DNA of 64,000 nt from Marchantia polymorpha subsp. ruderalis (lineage: Eukaryota > Streptophyta > Marchantiopsida > Marchantiales > Marchantiaceae). The stretch spans positions 29,762,501-29,826,500 of the forward strand of contig AP031353.1 of the NCBI GenBank assembly GCA_037833965.1. The letters are read 5' to 3'. The position numbers were made by a program, and so were the translations under genes. Positions 1 to 11,392 of this stretch are shown here, piece after piece; position 1 is the stretch's first letter, and each line of letters starts with the position of its first letter. The notes below the pieces were generated by a model that worked only from the letters and a program-made list of their open reading frames with translations, searched no databases and was not told the origin of the DNA.

Positions 1-1059
1 GGAATCACCACCGGAGGAATCGCAGTTCGTTCGTTGCTTCCCGTTAGGTACTTGGAAGATCATTACCCATCTATATGAAAGAACTAGTTTGTCTTCAGTA
101 GGTTTTGAACGATCAGGATCTCTCCGTGATGTGTTCTCTCTTTTGTCTCCCCTGTTTATTCTTATGGCAAGATTAATAGCTTCGCTATCTCTGTGTGAAC
201 TGATGCAGGGCTGTGAGGGAAGTAATGATGCGGTATATGGTAAGGTTCCCTAGCTCTTTTCAGTGGGTTAAAGGCGGAGCTCTTCCAGGACTCTGGGTCC
301 ATGATCTAATACAGACTACTTTTGGATGGCGTCGAGCTGGGAAAGGTCAGTTCTCGCCAGTCTTAATCGGACCCGGACTCCCAGAGAAAACACCTCCGAA
401 GAATCTTCCAAATATGTCAAGGCCATTCTACTTTGTGGCTGGTAGATGGCATGCCATCCAAATAGCAGTCTCTGTCACCGATCACGGGCTTGATTCTGAT
501 TTAGAAGAAGAATCCGATTTTGAGGATGCAGACGACGGGAAGGACGCTGACAGCAACCTGGATGAAGAAGACACCACTAAAAGAGTTCCTTTTCCATACA
601 CTCTTGATTTTGAAAGTGTCAAACGTGGTGCAGTTCTTGAGATAGAGGCGTCTGTTGATTTCGAGCCTGTGTCCAAAGTCACATACGCACCTTACGTAAG
701 GAGGTTACCGATCGAGAGCAGTTTCTGTCGTGAACGTGGAGCTCCTATGGGTCTAATTATGTCTTGCTACTTCGGTGGAAAAACTCAAGACTGGGCAACA
801 CCAGTTGACACTCACATTGATTTCCGCCAGGTAACATTTTCTGTGCATGCCCTTGCATGTAGTTCACTGTCCAGTTGTCGCCAGATGTTTGTGGTGGAGG
901 TGATTGAAAGTGCCCACCTGAATAAGTACATGATATAGTCAGGGATTAAGTTCGTGTGAGTATTCTGAAATTGGTGTTTATTATGTCACGTCCCGTTTCT
1001 CATGGCTGGAAGAATCTCATTATATGTGCTGATTGCAGTTTCAAGTTTGGACTGATTAA
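1..1059 (+). CDS. Polysaccharide lyase family 14-like protein (3' part, 5' end outside window)
   Basis: The family (alginate and glucuronan-type lyases and their fungal and bryophyte relatives) cleaves uronate polysaccharides by beta-elimination. Three exons are proposed: 1-47, 209-830 and 1039-1059, all with GT-AG borders and matching phase. The first exon, read in frame 1, leaves two bases that are completed by the first base of exon 2. Exon 2 carries the family signature KGGALPGL (about 270-293) after a short FPSSF strand. Near its end it has YFGG (about 768-779), then WATPVDT and a DFRQ strand. The last exon adds six codons and a TAA. Between core strands lies an acidic run of Asp, Glu and Ser (about 492-572) that I would not expect in the family. 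Catalytic residues could not be assigned, so enzyme activity is not shown. The fold-family call is moderate and the substrate is unknown. Confidence 0.6.
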
Positions 1060-4000
1060 TGGTGAGATCCAAGGGAAGGAGCAAAAAAGTGATGGACGAC
1101 ACACTACTTCTAAAGATGCAACAGGTTAAACATACCTTCGACTATTCTGTTTATTCTGCGTTCATTTTGTGGCAAATGATGATTCTACAGTTGAAGTGAA
1201 TCGTGGTCAGTGTTCTTGGAAGTCAAAGCACCTGGGAATTTATTCGCCTTGTACCGTGTGCAGTTGCAAGTTTTGTTTCAGTGCTGGTTGACAAAAGACT
1301 ATGGAGCAAGGCACAGGTAACGTCTAAGTCGCAGCATGTCAGTCAATTCTTCGACTAGCTGGGGTCTCGACCCTCAGATTTCTTCAACCTGTCCATTGGG
1401 GAAAATGGCACCGATCAGTTGGCGTTGATTGATCGTTTTTGTGAGAAATGTCTCGGCGGATTCTTAACCAAACCCCGGGGCTACAAGGGTTCAGTCTGAT
1501 TCCTGACCAGTTCCATACATTCCCCTCATAAATTTTTCTACATACATACCACTAGGGTATAAGAGGCAAATTAGTGAGTATACATATCCAGAATATTCAT
1601 AGGCTTCCAACGGAAAGAGGTGTACTCACAAGGCTATCTTGAGGTTCCGTTCCGACAGTTCTGTACCATGTTACAATGGTAGTAGGAAAATTTACATATA
1701 CATGGTGACTGATAGTTGCACCTTTTACTTTCATTTTGAAGCAATAACTTAGTCACCTAACCTAACTTCATATTTAGCTTAAGAAGTGGGTTGGACTTGG
1801 TCAGATCCTCCCACTTGGGTATGATAGTTCTTCTCTTGAACAACTGTGTAGTTGCCCAAATTTCTTTAAACCTATAGTAGTTGAACTTTATTGAAAACAA
1901 GCAGTTCCGGAGAAATTCGGTCAGGGTGAGGTTATAGCAGTGTCTGCCTGTGTACCGAGGCGCTCCTGTTCGAGCTTGCCTGAAATAACTGATTCCTGTA
2001 AAGAAGGAGCTTTGCTTTATCTTGAGAGCAAGCCTAGAGAGCATTTTGATCATTTACCGATGTCCATGCAAGCATGGTTTCAGCTCAATCGAGCTGAGTG
2101 TTAGTCACAACCATAAACAAGGTTGACATTTGCACTTCACACCCATTAGTATCTCACTGTCCTACAGCTTCACCTACGTCGATGCGGTAATGTCTTCATC
2201 GTGTGTCGAAATGTTTTGGATACGAAGTGCACATGTACTTGGTTATTTGCTTTCGCTAGCTGCCAAGATGTTCCGTCCATAATTCTCAATCGCTAGCAAA
2301 CAACATTTTCTTCCGGATTTACTTGGCTACACATCAGCTGCCATTCCTGATTTTTATTGTCCGCGGCAACACTTGTTAAGTATGAACTTGGATGAGGAAA
2401 TAAAGCGTGTATAACTAGGTATTACATTGGAATATAAAATTAAATTTTGTGTATGTATACTTTTGTGTTTTCCAGAGTATATAACGACAAGCAACATATA
2501 TACTCGAAATATCTTCATGTAACAAACAAATATATTTATTGAAGATCTAATTTTTGTAAAAAAGAATATTGATGTATAGAAGAAGATAATTAGTTTAACG
2601 AATTACCATCGAACAAACTAAACTTAACCAGGATCTATATTAACGTTAAATAATTTCTCCCTTGATTTATGTATTGGAATCTTCAAACTCTATTAACGTT
2701 ACTATTAATATGCAGAAGCTTTCCTGAAACATGTTATTTTTTAAACTAGAACTAAATGGTTATAAAAAATATCGAGCAAAATTATACATAGAGATGAAAA
2801 AAACGCTGTATAATCTATTTTTTTTATCAATATGCCACATCTGCAATGTGACACAATGTTATATAACATACTTTCAAATAATACTTTGGTAAAATTATTA
2901 GCAAGATTTAACTCTTGATTCTATCTTGATTAGTTTAGTTTAGTAAAGTTGAGAGTAAACAAATCTACTTGATAACATCATAAATTTTATGATTAATACT
3001 TAATTACAACATTAAGATATTGATTGCTTTTATATCTATATATTTGACACTATTTAAAATTTTCTTACTCTTATTATTATGATAAAAAATTTACATACTC
3101 ATCTTTCAACATAGAATGTTAATCATAACTAATAAAATTAGATTTTATAATCAAAAATATTTTGAAATTAATGTAAAGAAAAAAGAGGTTTCATAAAATG
3201 TAACAACAAATCTTTGATCCATAAAATTGATCAAAACTTATTCAGATAAGCAAAACTTAATAAAAAAGTTACGTAGATTGTATTGATGGAATCCAACTTC
3301 ATTAGAATATTGTAATAAAGTCTTATTAGGAAAAGCTCATATTACAAACAGTTTTTCTTTTTCATTTTCATACTTGTTAAAATTCTATTTTTATAAAGAG
3401 TTAATACAAATCGGTATATGATTATTAAAAAAAATATTCTGGGAATAAAAATATGAATCTATCACATTCAAATGAAAATTTGATTACTAATTTCAAAAAC
3501 TAAATATTTTCATTGGCACAATATATTAACAATGTCTTAATTATGTGTTTTGGATTTTGATAATCTTCGAGTTATATAGTTATGAATGAACCATAATATT
3601 CAATTACGAGTGTGCTTAGTATTCAGAAATTTACACATAATATGCTGTTGTATAAAGATGTTGGGTCTGACTAAAGTATACATTTGGGATTCATTCCTTA
3701 ATTTTGATTATAATTAAAGTGTAGTCGAACTTGAATTGCAAAGTAGGTTTGCATATAGATAGTTTACTTCAAAAGACACTTACGATGTGCTGGAGTCATA
3801 GTTATGTGATTATTTATATCGATGTTTCATAGAATTTTCTAACTTTCCAATTATATTCGTAAGACATTTATTTAGAAAATTGACAGTCGATACCCGCTGT
3901 ATGTAGGACATCAGAATAATGGATTTGCACCAGCAGATCCATCAAAATTTACCTTGCAAGAAAAGTCGTAAATTTCACCTCTCTGTACAAATTTTAGCCC

Positions 4001-4460
4001 GTTATGAAGCCACTCTGGATATTCAGAGTACGAGCGTGAACTAGACTCAAAAGCACACCAAATGTAAAAATAAATAAACAAGACTGAATATGGACGACAT
4101 GTACTGTAAGGATTTAAGGAAGGTTTGAGCTTTGACGTGTATTGATGTATCATGATAAAATTGAGGGCAATTTTTCCCAGATGGTTTGGTGTATTCACTT
4201 TGTGCTGAATGATAGTTACTCCATAAATATACATACTGTACATCAAGGCGTCGGTTCTGCATATTAGAAGAACTGCATCTCAACCTTTAGGAGGTTCAAG
4301 TTTTCTCTTGCATATCAAATGGCAGCTTGGAACTTCTGCTGGGGAGTGCATAATCATACCCGCCACCTTCCTCGCGCAGATGCAAGAATCTGAGGTTTCT
4401 ATAAAACCCTGAATGTCGGTTTCAACGATCCAAAGGTAGAAACACTTTGCTGCCTGATTT
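1060..4460. other. Intergenic: PL14 3' flank followed by AT-rich desert
   Basis: The first few hundred bases are probably 3' UTR and flank of the lyase gene. From about 2380 to 3880 the sequence is extremely A+T rich, with homopolymer runs, and no open frame looks like protein. Short open frames at 1757-2053 (-) and 3911-4477 (-) have no recognisable family and no consistent splice context. Confidence 0.6.
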
Positions 4461-4465
4461 CTTCC

Positions 4466-4503
4466 AGCAGTGGCCACACCAGCATGATGGTGTGGCCACC
4501 GCT
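4466..4503. repeat. Near-perfect hairpin with GC-rich arms
   Basis: Arms 4470-4481 (GTGGCCACACCA) and 4488-4499 are exact reverse complements around a 6-nt loop. Past one mismatch they extend by three more pairs on each side. No gene is apparent around it. Confidence 0.8.
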
Positions 4504-4626
4504 TCAGATGACATCCAATTGAAGGAGAAGGTCCAGTTGGACATGTTGTACAGTAGTCTCCCGTCTAAGTTTGCACCTTGGACATGGAAGGATTGTATGT
4601 ACCTATCCGGTAAGTGAGTACTTAGG

Positions 4627-4810
4627 CGAATCATTTTCTAATAGAAATGGAATACTTTTACGAACATTTCATTTCAAACTGAACCATATATTACCATTCA
4701 TATTTTAACGAATCATTTTCTAATAGATATGGGAGAATTTGTCCAAATTATTGCAATGTATTCGATAGGAAAACCAGTTGATTTTTCGAACATTTCATAT
4801 TGAAGCATTT
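4627..4810. repeat. Imperfect direct duplication of about 80-120 bp
   Basis: The 18-mer CGAATCATTTTCTAATAG occurs at 4627-4644 and again at 4709-4726. Each copy is followed by a related CGAACATTTCAT segment. The copies have diverged, including by small insertions. Confidence 0.7.
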
Positions 4811-4922
4811 ATACTATACGTTCGGGTCAATAGTAATTTATGAAAAATAAAAGACTACTCATCCAGGTTCTCCTGAATAGGAAAAACCTATCAACAATAA
4901 TTAGTAAAATTTGGAGAGGATA

Positions 4923-4960
4923 ATATATAACTTTTAGATTTTAATCTAAAAGTTATATAT
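4923..4960. repeat. Perfect 18-bp palindrome with a 2-nt centre
   Basis: 4923-4940 and 4943-4960 are exact reverse complements separated only by TT. The arms are A+T rich but contain the mixed core CTTTTAGATT, so this is not a plain AT dinucleotide run. A small foldback element or a replication-slippage product would both fit. Confidence 0.85.
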
Positions 4961-5938
4961 GAACAACCATTATACAGAAATTACTTAATAAGGTCTTCAG
5001 ATTCATAATGACGCATCTTTTATTTAGAAGAATTTTTTTACAACCTTTTTAGTCGATTGCAATGTCAAAGAAACCAAAACGAAATTACTACATGAATCTG
5101 AACGATGTGAAGTAATAGAGTAGTTGAGCTTCCAGTAAAAGAGCTCTAGCTTATGTTAGTGAAACGGCTATTAAAAATGTGTGAAACAAGTGGAACAAAT
5201 CTTAATAAGATTTGATCAATATTAAAACAATTCCTTTTAAGATTTGGCTTAATATTTTATGAACCCAAAAAGAAATTTTTTGAATATTTTTTTTGTTTCT
5301 TTGATCTTGAATGTTGAATATTTCCCTATTCCTCAATCGCCACCGCAAAAAATATTGCATTAAAATTATCAATTTCGGTAAGAGACTTTAAGTCGTCTTG
5401 GCAATGGCCAAGTGAATTACAAGGCGACGAGGGTACTTCTCGGTGAGTGACCTGAAGTGAACAAAATCGACTGTGGATTGTTGAAAGTTTTAGACAACCT
5501 GTACGGTGTATATAGCCTAATATGATCTGAAAAAGTACACAATATGGTCCATAATGGCTAGTTTTTTTTTTACTACTATCGACATGCAGCCTCCTAATGC
5601 CAGATAAGTACACATCAACAAAAGTTGGTTTCCAAACGCAAAAATTTCACAACTTACGAAAGATGACAATCTATGATGTTTTGAACTAAATAAATCTTCA
5701 ACCCTATTTTTTGGTGAAAATTATGCGTACTTAACCAGGAGACTACTGTAGTGACACAAGTCAGCTATTACACTTCTGAAGCCTCTAGCTTTTTCGGCTA
5801 CTCATTCTCATGCCTAAACTATTCCCGCAACGATCACCAAACTCTCCTAATCGTGCTATGTACACAAGCATTCAATCAACTTGCGAAAGTGCGCAGATGA
5901 AAGCATTCGTAGAAGCACGAACTCGCTGATCTCTCCTC
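4961..5938. other. Intergenic region 3' of the biotin ligase gene
   Basis: The A+T-rich stretch to about 5300 becomes more mixed towards 5938. The last few hundred bases are probably the 3' UTR and downstream flank of the minus-strand biotin ligase. The open frame at 5326-5613 (-) matches no family I recognise. Confidence 0.5.
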
Positions 5939-7279
5939 TCATGCTTCAAGCTTTGTCCTCACGAGGCCTTTGAGAAAGTCAAAACTGTTGCCATCGGGAT
6001 GAAGTTCGTACTGCTCTCCTCGTTCATCTATGGCGTACAGATAACCTCTGGAGCTCAATCCTCGTATCGTTAAGGGAACATGTGACATTTCCGAGCTCTC
6101 GGGGTCCTTCTCTTCCAGAACAACAGTCTGACCAGTGTGCAGCCATTTGTCATAGTATGAGTCTCGCAGTGGGGTGAATCCATGGGAGGTGAACTTGGAG
6201 TTCAGCTCCTCGAACCTCATCATGATCGCTGCCAGAAGCTGCTCCTTGCTGAGTGCACTCGCGTGAGGATCCACCTCTTGAATGAGTGCATCGAGGCACG
6301 TGGTTGGGACTCGATTGCCCACGTTGAGCCCGACACCTACGACGATGTTGAAGGTTTTGGCACTGTAAGTGGACGTGCACAAAACGCCTCCTACCTTCAA
6401 ACCCTTAGCGTACAAGTCATTAGGCCATTTTATTCGCACTTCGGGTGCTGCAATTCCCTTGGCTTTGCAGATTTCTTCGAATGCTTCGACGACAGCCAGA
6501 GACACCACGTACTGAAGGAAAGGGACCAAACGTCCGTTGGTCATTTTGATGGTGAATGAGAACATCAGGCAGCCCTTGGGAGACTCCCATACATTTCCTG
6601 CCCGACCTTTTCCCTGCAACTGAGCCCCAGCTATACAAATCGAGCCTTCCGGGAATTCCTTGAAATTCTGGGAAAGCAGAGTGTGCGTGGACGGGATCAG
6701 GGGCGAGTAAAGAGCGAACGCTCCGAACTGTGAAGTTCGCAGATTCTTGAGATAGTCGATGACATCGAATAACTCTGTCACCGTCGAATCCACATCCGAT
6801 GCGTCAGGAGTTGCCAACAATTGAGCTCCTTCAGGCAACTTCAGCTCCGTCGCGATTAACATTCCAGGAATCAGTTCCGCCTGACGGGGATTCTTTGCTG
6901 CAAGATATATACGGCAATGTGCTGCCTCGGTAGCCATAGCTCCTACAGAGAACGAGCCCTTCGTCCCTCCTTCGCCCTCCACAGACAGTCGAGCAGCTGC
7001 TGCTGCTATTGCTGTTCCACTCTCCCTTCCTCTGGCCTCTCCCAAGTTGCTACTTTGTAGGACCTGTTCCGCTCCTTGCAATCCCGCTATCGCTTGATGA
7101 TCTCCTGATTCTGCAGCTCCCCGAGGATCGACCTCCGCTCTGGTTCCCGAACTGTGATCAGCCAGGACACAAACCAGTCCCTTGAGTTCCTCCTCGCCCT
7201 TGTCTCGTTTCACGGAATCCAAACGGTGGAAGGTCTGCGAATTTAGTCTCCTAGCCCTACGCAACGCAACAATGAACAT
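5939..7279 (-). CDS. HCS1: Holocarboxylase synthetase / biotin-protein ligase
   Basis: The enzyme activates biotin with ATP to biotinyl-AMP and attaches it to the lysine of carboxyl-carrier domains in plant acetyl-CoA and methylcrotonyl-CoA carboxylases. The 446-codon frame is open from ATG 7279 to TGA 5939. The catalytic LplA/BirA-type domain (about residues 185-345) has the biotinyl-AMP loop GKGRAGNVW (223-231), ESPKGCLMFS, the adenylate motif IKWPNDL (283-289) and KVGGVLC. A small C-terminal BirA-like domain ends in ELHPDGNSFDF (425-435), a plant HCS signature. Residues 1-114 are poorly conserved. An internal ATG at codon 115 (6937) has a strong plant context, with G at -3 and GC after ATG. 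It starts just where the plant cytosolic enzyme would, so two start sites are likely. No intron is needed inside this frame. Family assignment is firm; which start is used is inferred. Confidence 0.95.
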   Translation of the reverse strand: MFIVALRRARRLNSQTFHRLDSVKRDKGEEELKGLVCVLADHSSGTRAEVDPRGAAESGDHQAIAGLQGAEQVLQSSNLGEARGRESGTAIAAAAARLSVEGEGGTKGSFSVGAMATEAAHCRIYLAAKNPRQAELIPGMLIATELKLPEGAQLLATPDASDVDSTVTELFDVIDYLKNLRTSQFGAFALYSPLIPSTHTLLSQNFKEFPEGSICIAGAQLQGKGRAGNVWESPKGCLMFSFTIKMTNGRLVPFLQYVVSLAVVEAFEEICKAKGIAAPEVRIKWPNDLYAKGLKVGGVLCTSTYSAKTFNIVVGVGLNVGNRVPTTCLDALIQEVDPHASALSKEQLLAAIMMRFEELNSKFTSHGFTPLRDSYYDKWLHTGQTVVLEEKDPESSEMSHVPLTIRGLSSRGYLYAIDERGEQYELHPDGNSFDFLKGLVRTKLEA

Positions 7280-7486
7280 TCACGAGGTTAAATGCAGCAC
7301 GGCTGCCGAGCTGCCACACCGAGCTGCACCCAATCACTGCAAAGAGTCATGCGCTTAGGAGATCGAGAGCACGCACCTGAATGTGCGATCGCACAGCCGA
7401 ACGGTGGCGGCGGGGCGAAGATTCCTGCCGCTCGAGACTGTGATGCCAACAATCGAGCGCACTGTCGGGAAGGCCTTGCTAAACAT
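7257..7486 (-). CDS. HCS1: Predicted alternative 5' exon (organelle-targeting peptide) of the biotin ligase
   Basis: An ATG at 7486 opens a 36-codon frame rich in Arg, Ser, Thr and Ala, with a single Asp near its end; it looks like a mitochondrial or plastid transit peptide. It runs into a splice donor, CAG followed by GTGCGT, at 7376. The acceptor TTGCGTAG at 7257 would join it in phase to the main frame: AG plus G gives Arg, then ARRLNSQTF. The spliced product would replace the first eight codons of the 7279 start. The inferred intron, 7376-7257 (120 nt), contains the 7279 start codon, so splicing and intron retention would choose between two N-termini. This is inferred from sequence only. 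Confidence 0.5.
7288..7350 (-). promoter_or_regulatory. Upstream ORF, 20 codons, in the biotin ligase leader
   Basis: An ATG at 7350 reads 20 codons (starting MTLCSDW) to a TAA ending at 7288, eight bases before the ATG at 7279. It lies inside the inferred retained intron, so it would be present only in unspliced transcripts and could limit use of the 7279 start. In Arabidopsis, HCS1 start choice is known to be controlled by a small upstream ORF and alternative splicing of the leader. The parallel here is an inference. Confidence 0.45.
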
Positions 7487-10400
7487 TCGCAGGCAAGCAA
7501 GAGTCAAGCGCTCTCACAAGATCTGTTATGGAAAAAGTGGTCCGGTATCAGAGCCTACAGGTTCAATCAAGCGAGAAGCCCCACTTTCTCGACGATGCAC
7601 GATCCAGTCGAGCAATTCTACTCATAAATCTATCAAAGCTACCCTCCCTCCTTCTGCAAATTCAAGCACACATAACATTGTCTTCTCGTCTCGTTGTCAA
7701 ATTCACATTCAAGAAGTACGATCTCCAATAAATAGCTCACTTTCGTCTCTCTCGTCGTGCAGAGGTGCAAGATGTGAATGGACCGATTTTGTCCAAAATT
7801 TCTCAAAGTGGTCGGCCTGCTGCGATTGAGAAATCAGCGGAAGAGCGTGTGTAAAGTTCTCTGTGTAGCCGGGCTCGATGTTGTCTGATGGCTTGTGTTG
7901 AGTGAGTGGCTCGGTGTGCGTGTCATGCGCGGGTTTTGAAACTTCATTGTAATCTCGACCTATGAATCACAGGGCTCTCGGCGGGCCCACTTTCACTCGC
8001 TCTGCAGTTGGGGAGAAAGAAGACCATGACAGGAATTTCGTATTAGTCCACACTTGTAGTGGAGACCGAAGACTGAATTGCTAAGAGAGCATGAAGGAAC
8101 ATGAAAAACTGCACTCTTGGAAAATATCAATTCATAGTTACATAGATTTTGAAGGAAAGTGGGCAAAATGGAAGAAAAAAACGATAGAAAGAGGCTTGTG
8201 CAGACAAGAAAACAAACAGGCAATTGAGTTAAGACCCGGTATTTCTGTGAGGAGATGTATGTAAGATGTAATATTAGAGCTTACTGACAACATTAGTATC
8301 CCGTGTCGCATTATCTAACGTGATAGTTCTCTTGTAAATCGCCCTGGCCCATGCTCTCAATAGAGCAATTTAAACACGTTACAATCTATCGCTTAGTGTG
8401 AGAAGGTCTAGTGCACTCTCTCACAAAAAGTTCATAATCCGCATCGTGAACTCCATATAATTCCAATGCTAAGAGAAGAAAGCGGTGATTATATATCTCA
8501 TTTAAATAACAGACCTTGGCAGCTGCCTCCACACTCGCCACCCATCTAAAACTCCCCTTGAAATATATGTTTGGTATAGAATCAATAACCACCAAATCTG
8601 CAACCGTCGTTCATTAATTTAGCATCAAAAATTAAATCTTTAGTAACTTTTGTAAACTACAACGCATACCAACCCTACTCTCATGTGAATCCTATTACAT
8701 GTAAGTGTAATCCCTCATAAGCAATAAAAAAAATGGATGAGTGGATGAAGCCTGGGCAAGATCTCATTGATGTGGAAAAAGTAACTGGTGCGAGTGAAAA
8801 AGCTCTAATGTAGCCCGAGATCCAAGATCAAAGAGCATGTAGTCTTGTCCGGGCAAGAACGTAAACAAGCCTTTGTAGTGCAAAAACCTGCCGATTTCAC
8901 TAATTTTGAACCTATGGTCTATTGAAACTACTGATCCATCAAAGTATATGGTTAATCTCTAGTTCAAAATATGTAGAGAATCAAAACTATGAAAGCTCAA
9001 TCGCTAACCGAGGGACTAAAGTATCTTGCGTATACTAAGAGTAAGAGTACTCGTAATGAAGACATACTTTACATACGTACTGAGGATATCTCTATCTGCA
9101 ACTTTGCAATTGCACAGAGATTAGATAAACAAGAGTGTCAAGTTATGTTTATATAAATAAGAATGTTAAAGATGCAGTCTCCTTCCTGAATACTTTCTTC
9201 ACAAAAAATGGTAACTATATGTCTCCTAGCCAAAATTCCCGTCACATGTTCAAATGTCCTTCGTCCGATAATAATACAAGATTATTCTCATGATCCACCA
9301 ATCAAAGTCTTCAAGTGTGATAAAAAAGTAATTGAAAAAAAAATAGAACAGTGCAAAGAAGATAGATGGATCGACAAGCAAAACTGGAAGAGAATATACC
9401 AAACACTACTTGTGGTTTATTTGTTAGCAAAAAACAATCATTTATGCGCAATACGTTCACAACCAGTGTAAAACTACATACCGTGAGACAAAATCTTGAA
9501 TCATTCTAAGGTACATGATCTATAAGTGAATGGCATGCATCCATGTGGTAGCTCCAAATGAAGAGGACTGTCTTAAAGATATCAAACAATACATTTGTAC
9601 ACGTTTACTTTCAAGTCTATAGGATGAAGCTTGGTAGTCAAATACTGAAAGACTTGTCTATTGAGTGCTAGCAAATTATATTATGTGTGCATCATCCGCT
9701 AAAGAGAAAAACACAAAACTCGACATGTCTAAAGCTGTATAGATGAAAAATCTATAACAAGAAGAATACCAAAGGATCTTTTTCTCAAGTACTGGCAACA
9801 AACTCGATACATGACTTCCATATGTGAAAATCCATGTTGATAAAAGAGAAGAAGAATCTGAACCATAAAAATGTTACAGAAATATGATTTCCAATAAATT
9901 TTTATGAGACTTCCTACGGTCTCCCAAAATGTTTGCAAATTAAAAAATATAAACAAATGTTCTCAACATCCATTTGCAAGACCATTCAATCCATATGGAT
10001 AACTTAAAGAACTCGAATCTTGAACGATTTTGACTTAGAGCTTCCTAGTGTGGCAAAATAGATCATGTGGACAAAATGTAGCTTGAAGAGTGAACAATGC
10101 TTGACAACCAAGGTTGGACTCACAAGTTGCAAGATGTATCCCAGTGACCCTAACCTAATGCCCCGATTATCATTCTCCATCGAGAGATGCAGATCGACAT
10201 CCAGCACATGACTAAGTAATTATGGAATCTCATCTTTCCCAATTGATCTAGCCACATGGAGTAACTTTGTAAAAACATCTGATATTTAATATCACATTAT
10301 CAAAAGAATTCAACCTATGATATGCTGAGGATGAGGGTAAGAAATGTAAGATGAATCAAATAAGATGTAACGTAATTGCTAAGAGTAGTGAAAATTCTTT

Positions 10401-11380
10401 GCTGCATATTTTTTTAGGAGATGCAAACGTTGATAACGGAGATTAGAGAGTATGGGAACAAGCCGTGCAATTGGATTGAGTCTAAAACCGTGCAATTTGA
10501 CTTTGTAACCATATCTTCTGACGAATTACTTACCGTCTCAAGCCATTCACTCATCTTCCTTTCAAAGGTTTGAAGCATATTTTAGCCCAGAGATACATAC
10601 TCTTAAAATCTATTCATCCCCCTACACTCCTTGTCACACACTAAGGATGAGCAATAAGCGGAGAGGTGCCCAGATTCAGATTCAGACACTGATACGATCA
10701 TTCTCGAACAACTGTCAATAAGTTCCCAATCTTGTCCCACAACAAGTTACTATCAGAGATGTGCCCAGCTTGAGACCCAAATACATGACCGAACCATCGA
10801 TAAACAACCCTGCTACCAACAAAGTTGAAACACTCAGACAGAAGTCACGTAGGCACACCGGAGATTAGACGGAAGGAGAGTTACACAGGCGCGTTCACTA
10901 AGTTGCGAGATAGATGAGTTGATGTGTTGTGGATGACATTGTACTTACTATCATTCGGAAGTTTATTCTCACCTTAGAAAGTATAGGTTCGTGGTGCACT
11001 CTGAATTTAGTAAATTTTCCTCGTGTGAGATTATGAGATGCATGTTTCTAGTCTGTACTTTTCCCATTTCCAGTTCCGATTAGATTCATAGTATCCACTC
11101 CTGTTTTACATCCCTGATTTAAGAACTGATCTTTACAATCAACAATGAACCATCTTCGTCCATTATCACACACTCGTCGAAGATGATTCTACATGGAAGA
11201 CGAAAGCCAGATGAATTGAGATTTATTGACATGTATCTCGACGGACAGATATACACAACCCGACATAAAGACGAAGCATAACATGAACCCGCGAGCGACG
11301 TCGGGATGAGAATGTACATGCCAGGATGTAAACGTGCTCAGTGTACAGGCAAAAATATGGCCAAGCGAGCTGCTTGACAA
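7487..11380. other. Intergenic: biotin ligase promoter and decayed sequence
   Basis: The part to about 8000 is moderate in GC and probably holds the promoter and start of the leader of the biotin ligase. Beyond it the sequence is mixed, with frequent stops. Short minus-strand frames (8386-8595, 9729-9956, 10004-10207) could be decayed retroelement pieces, but no domain can be named. Nothing else was recognised. Confidence 0.5.
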
Positions 11381-11386
11381 ATATGC

Positions 11387-11392
11387 TTTATT
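11387..11392 (-). terminator. Candidate polyadenylation signal of the CLC gene
   Basis: The minus strand reads AATAAA here, about 650 bases past the CLC stop codon. It is the first clear canonical signal I noticed in the 3' flank; the actual 3' end is not known. Confidence 0.3.

Noticed and set aside
6182..6559. 125-codon plus-strand frame inside the biotin ligase
   Set aside because: It lies wholly opposite a conserved coding exon and has no family; a reverse-strand shadow.
7383..7829. 148-codon plus-strand frame opposite the biotin ligase leader
   Set aside because: It overlaps the predicted transit exon on the other strand, is low complexity (Ser, Arg) and has no domain. It is best read as a shadow of promoter and leader DNA.
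9729..10207. Possible copia reverse-transcriptase fragments on the minus strand
   Set aside because: No catalytic motif (such as YVDD) or continuous similarity could be identified.
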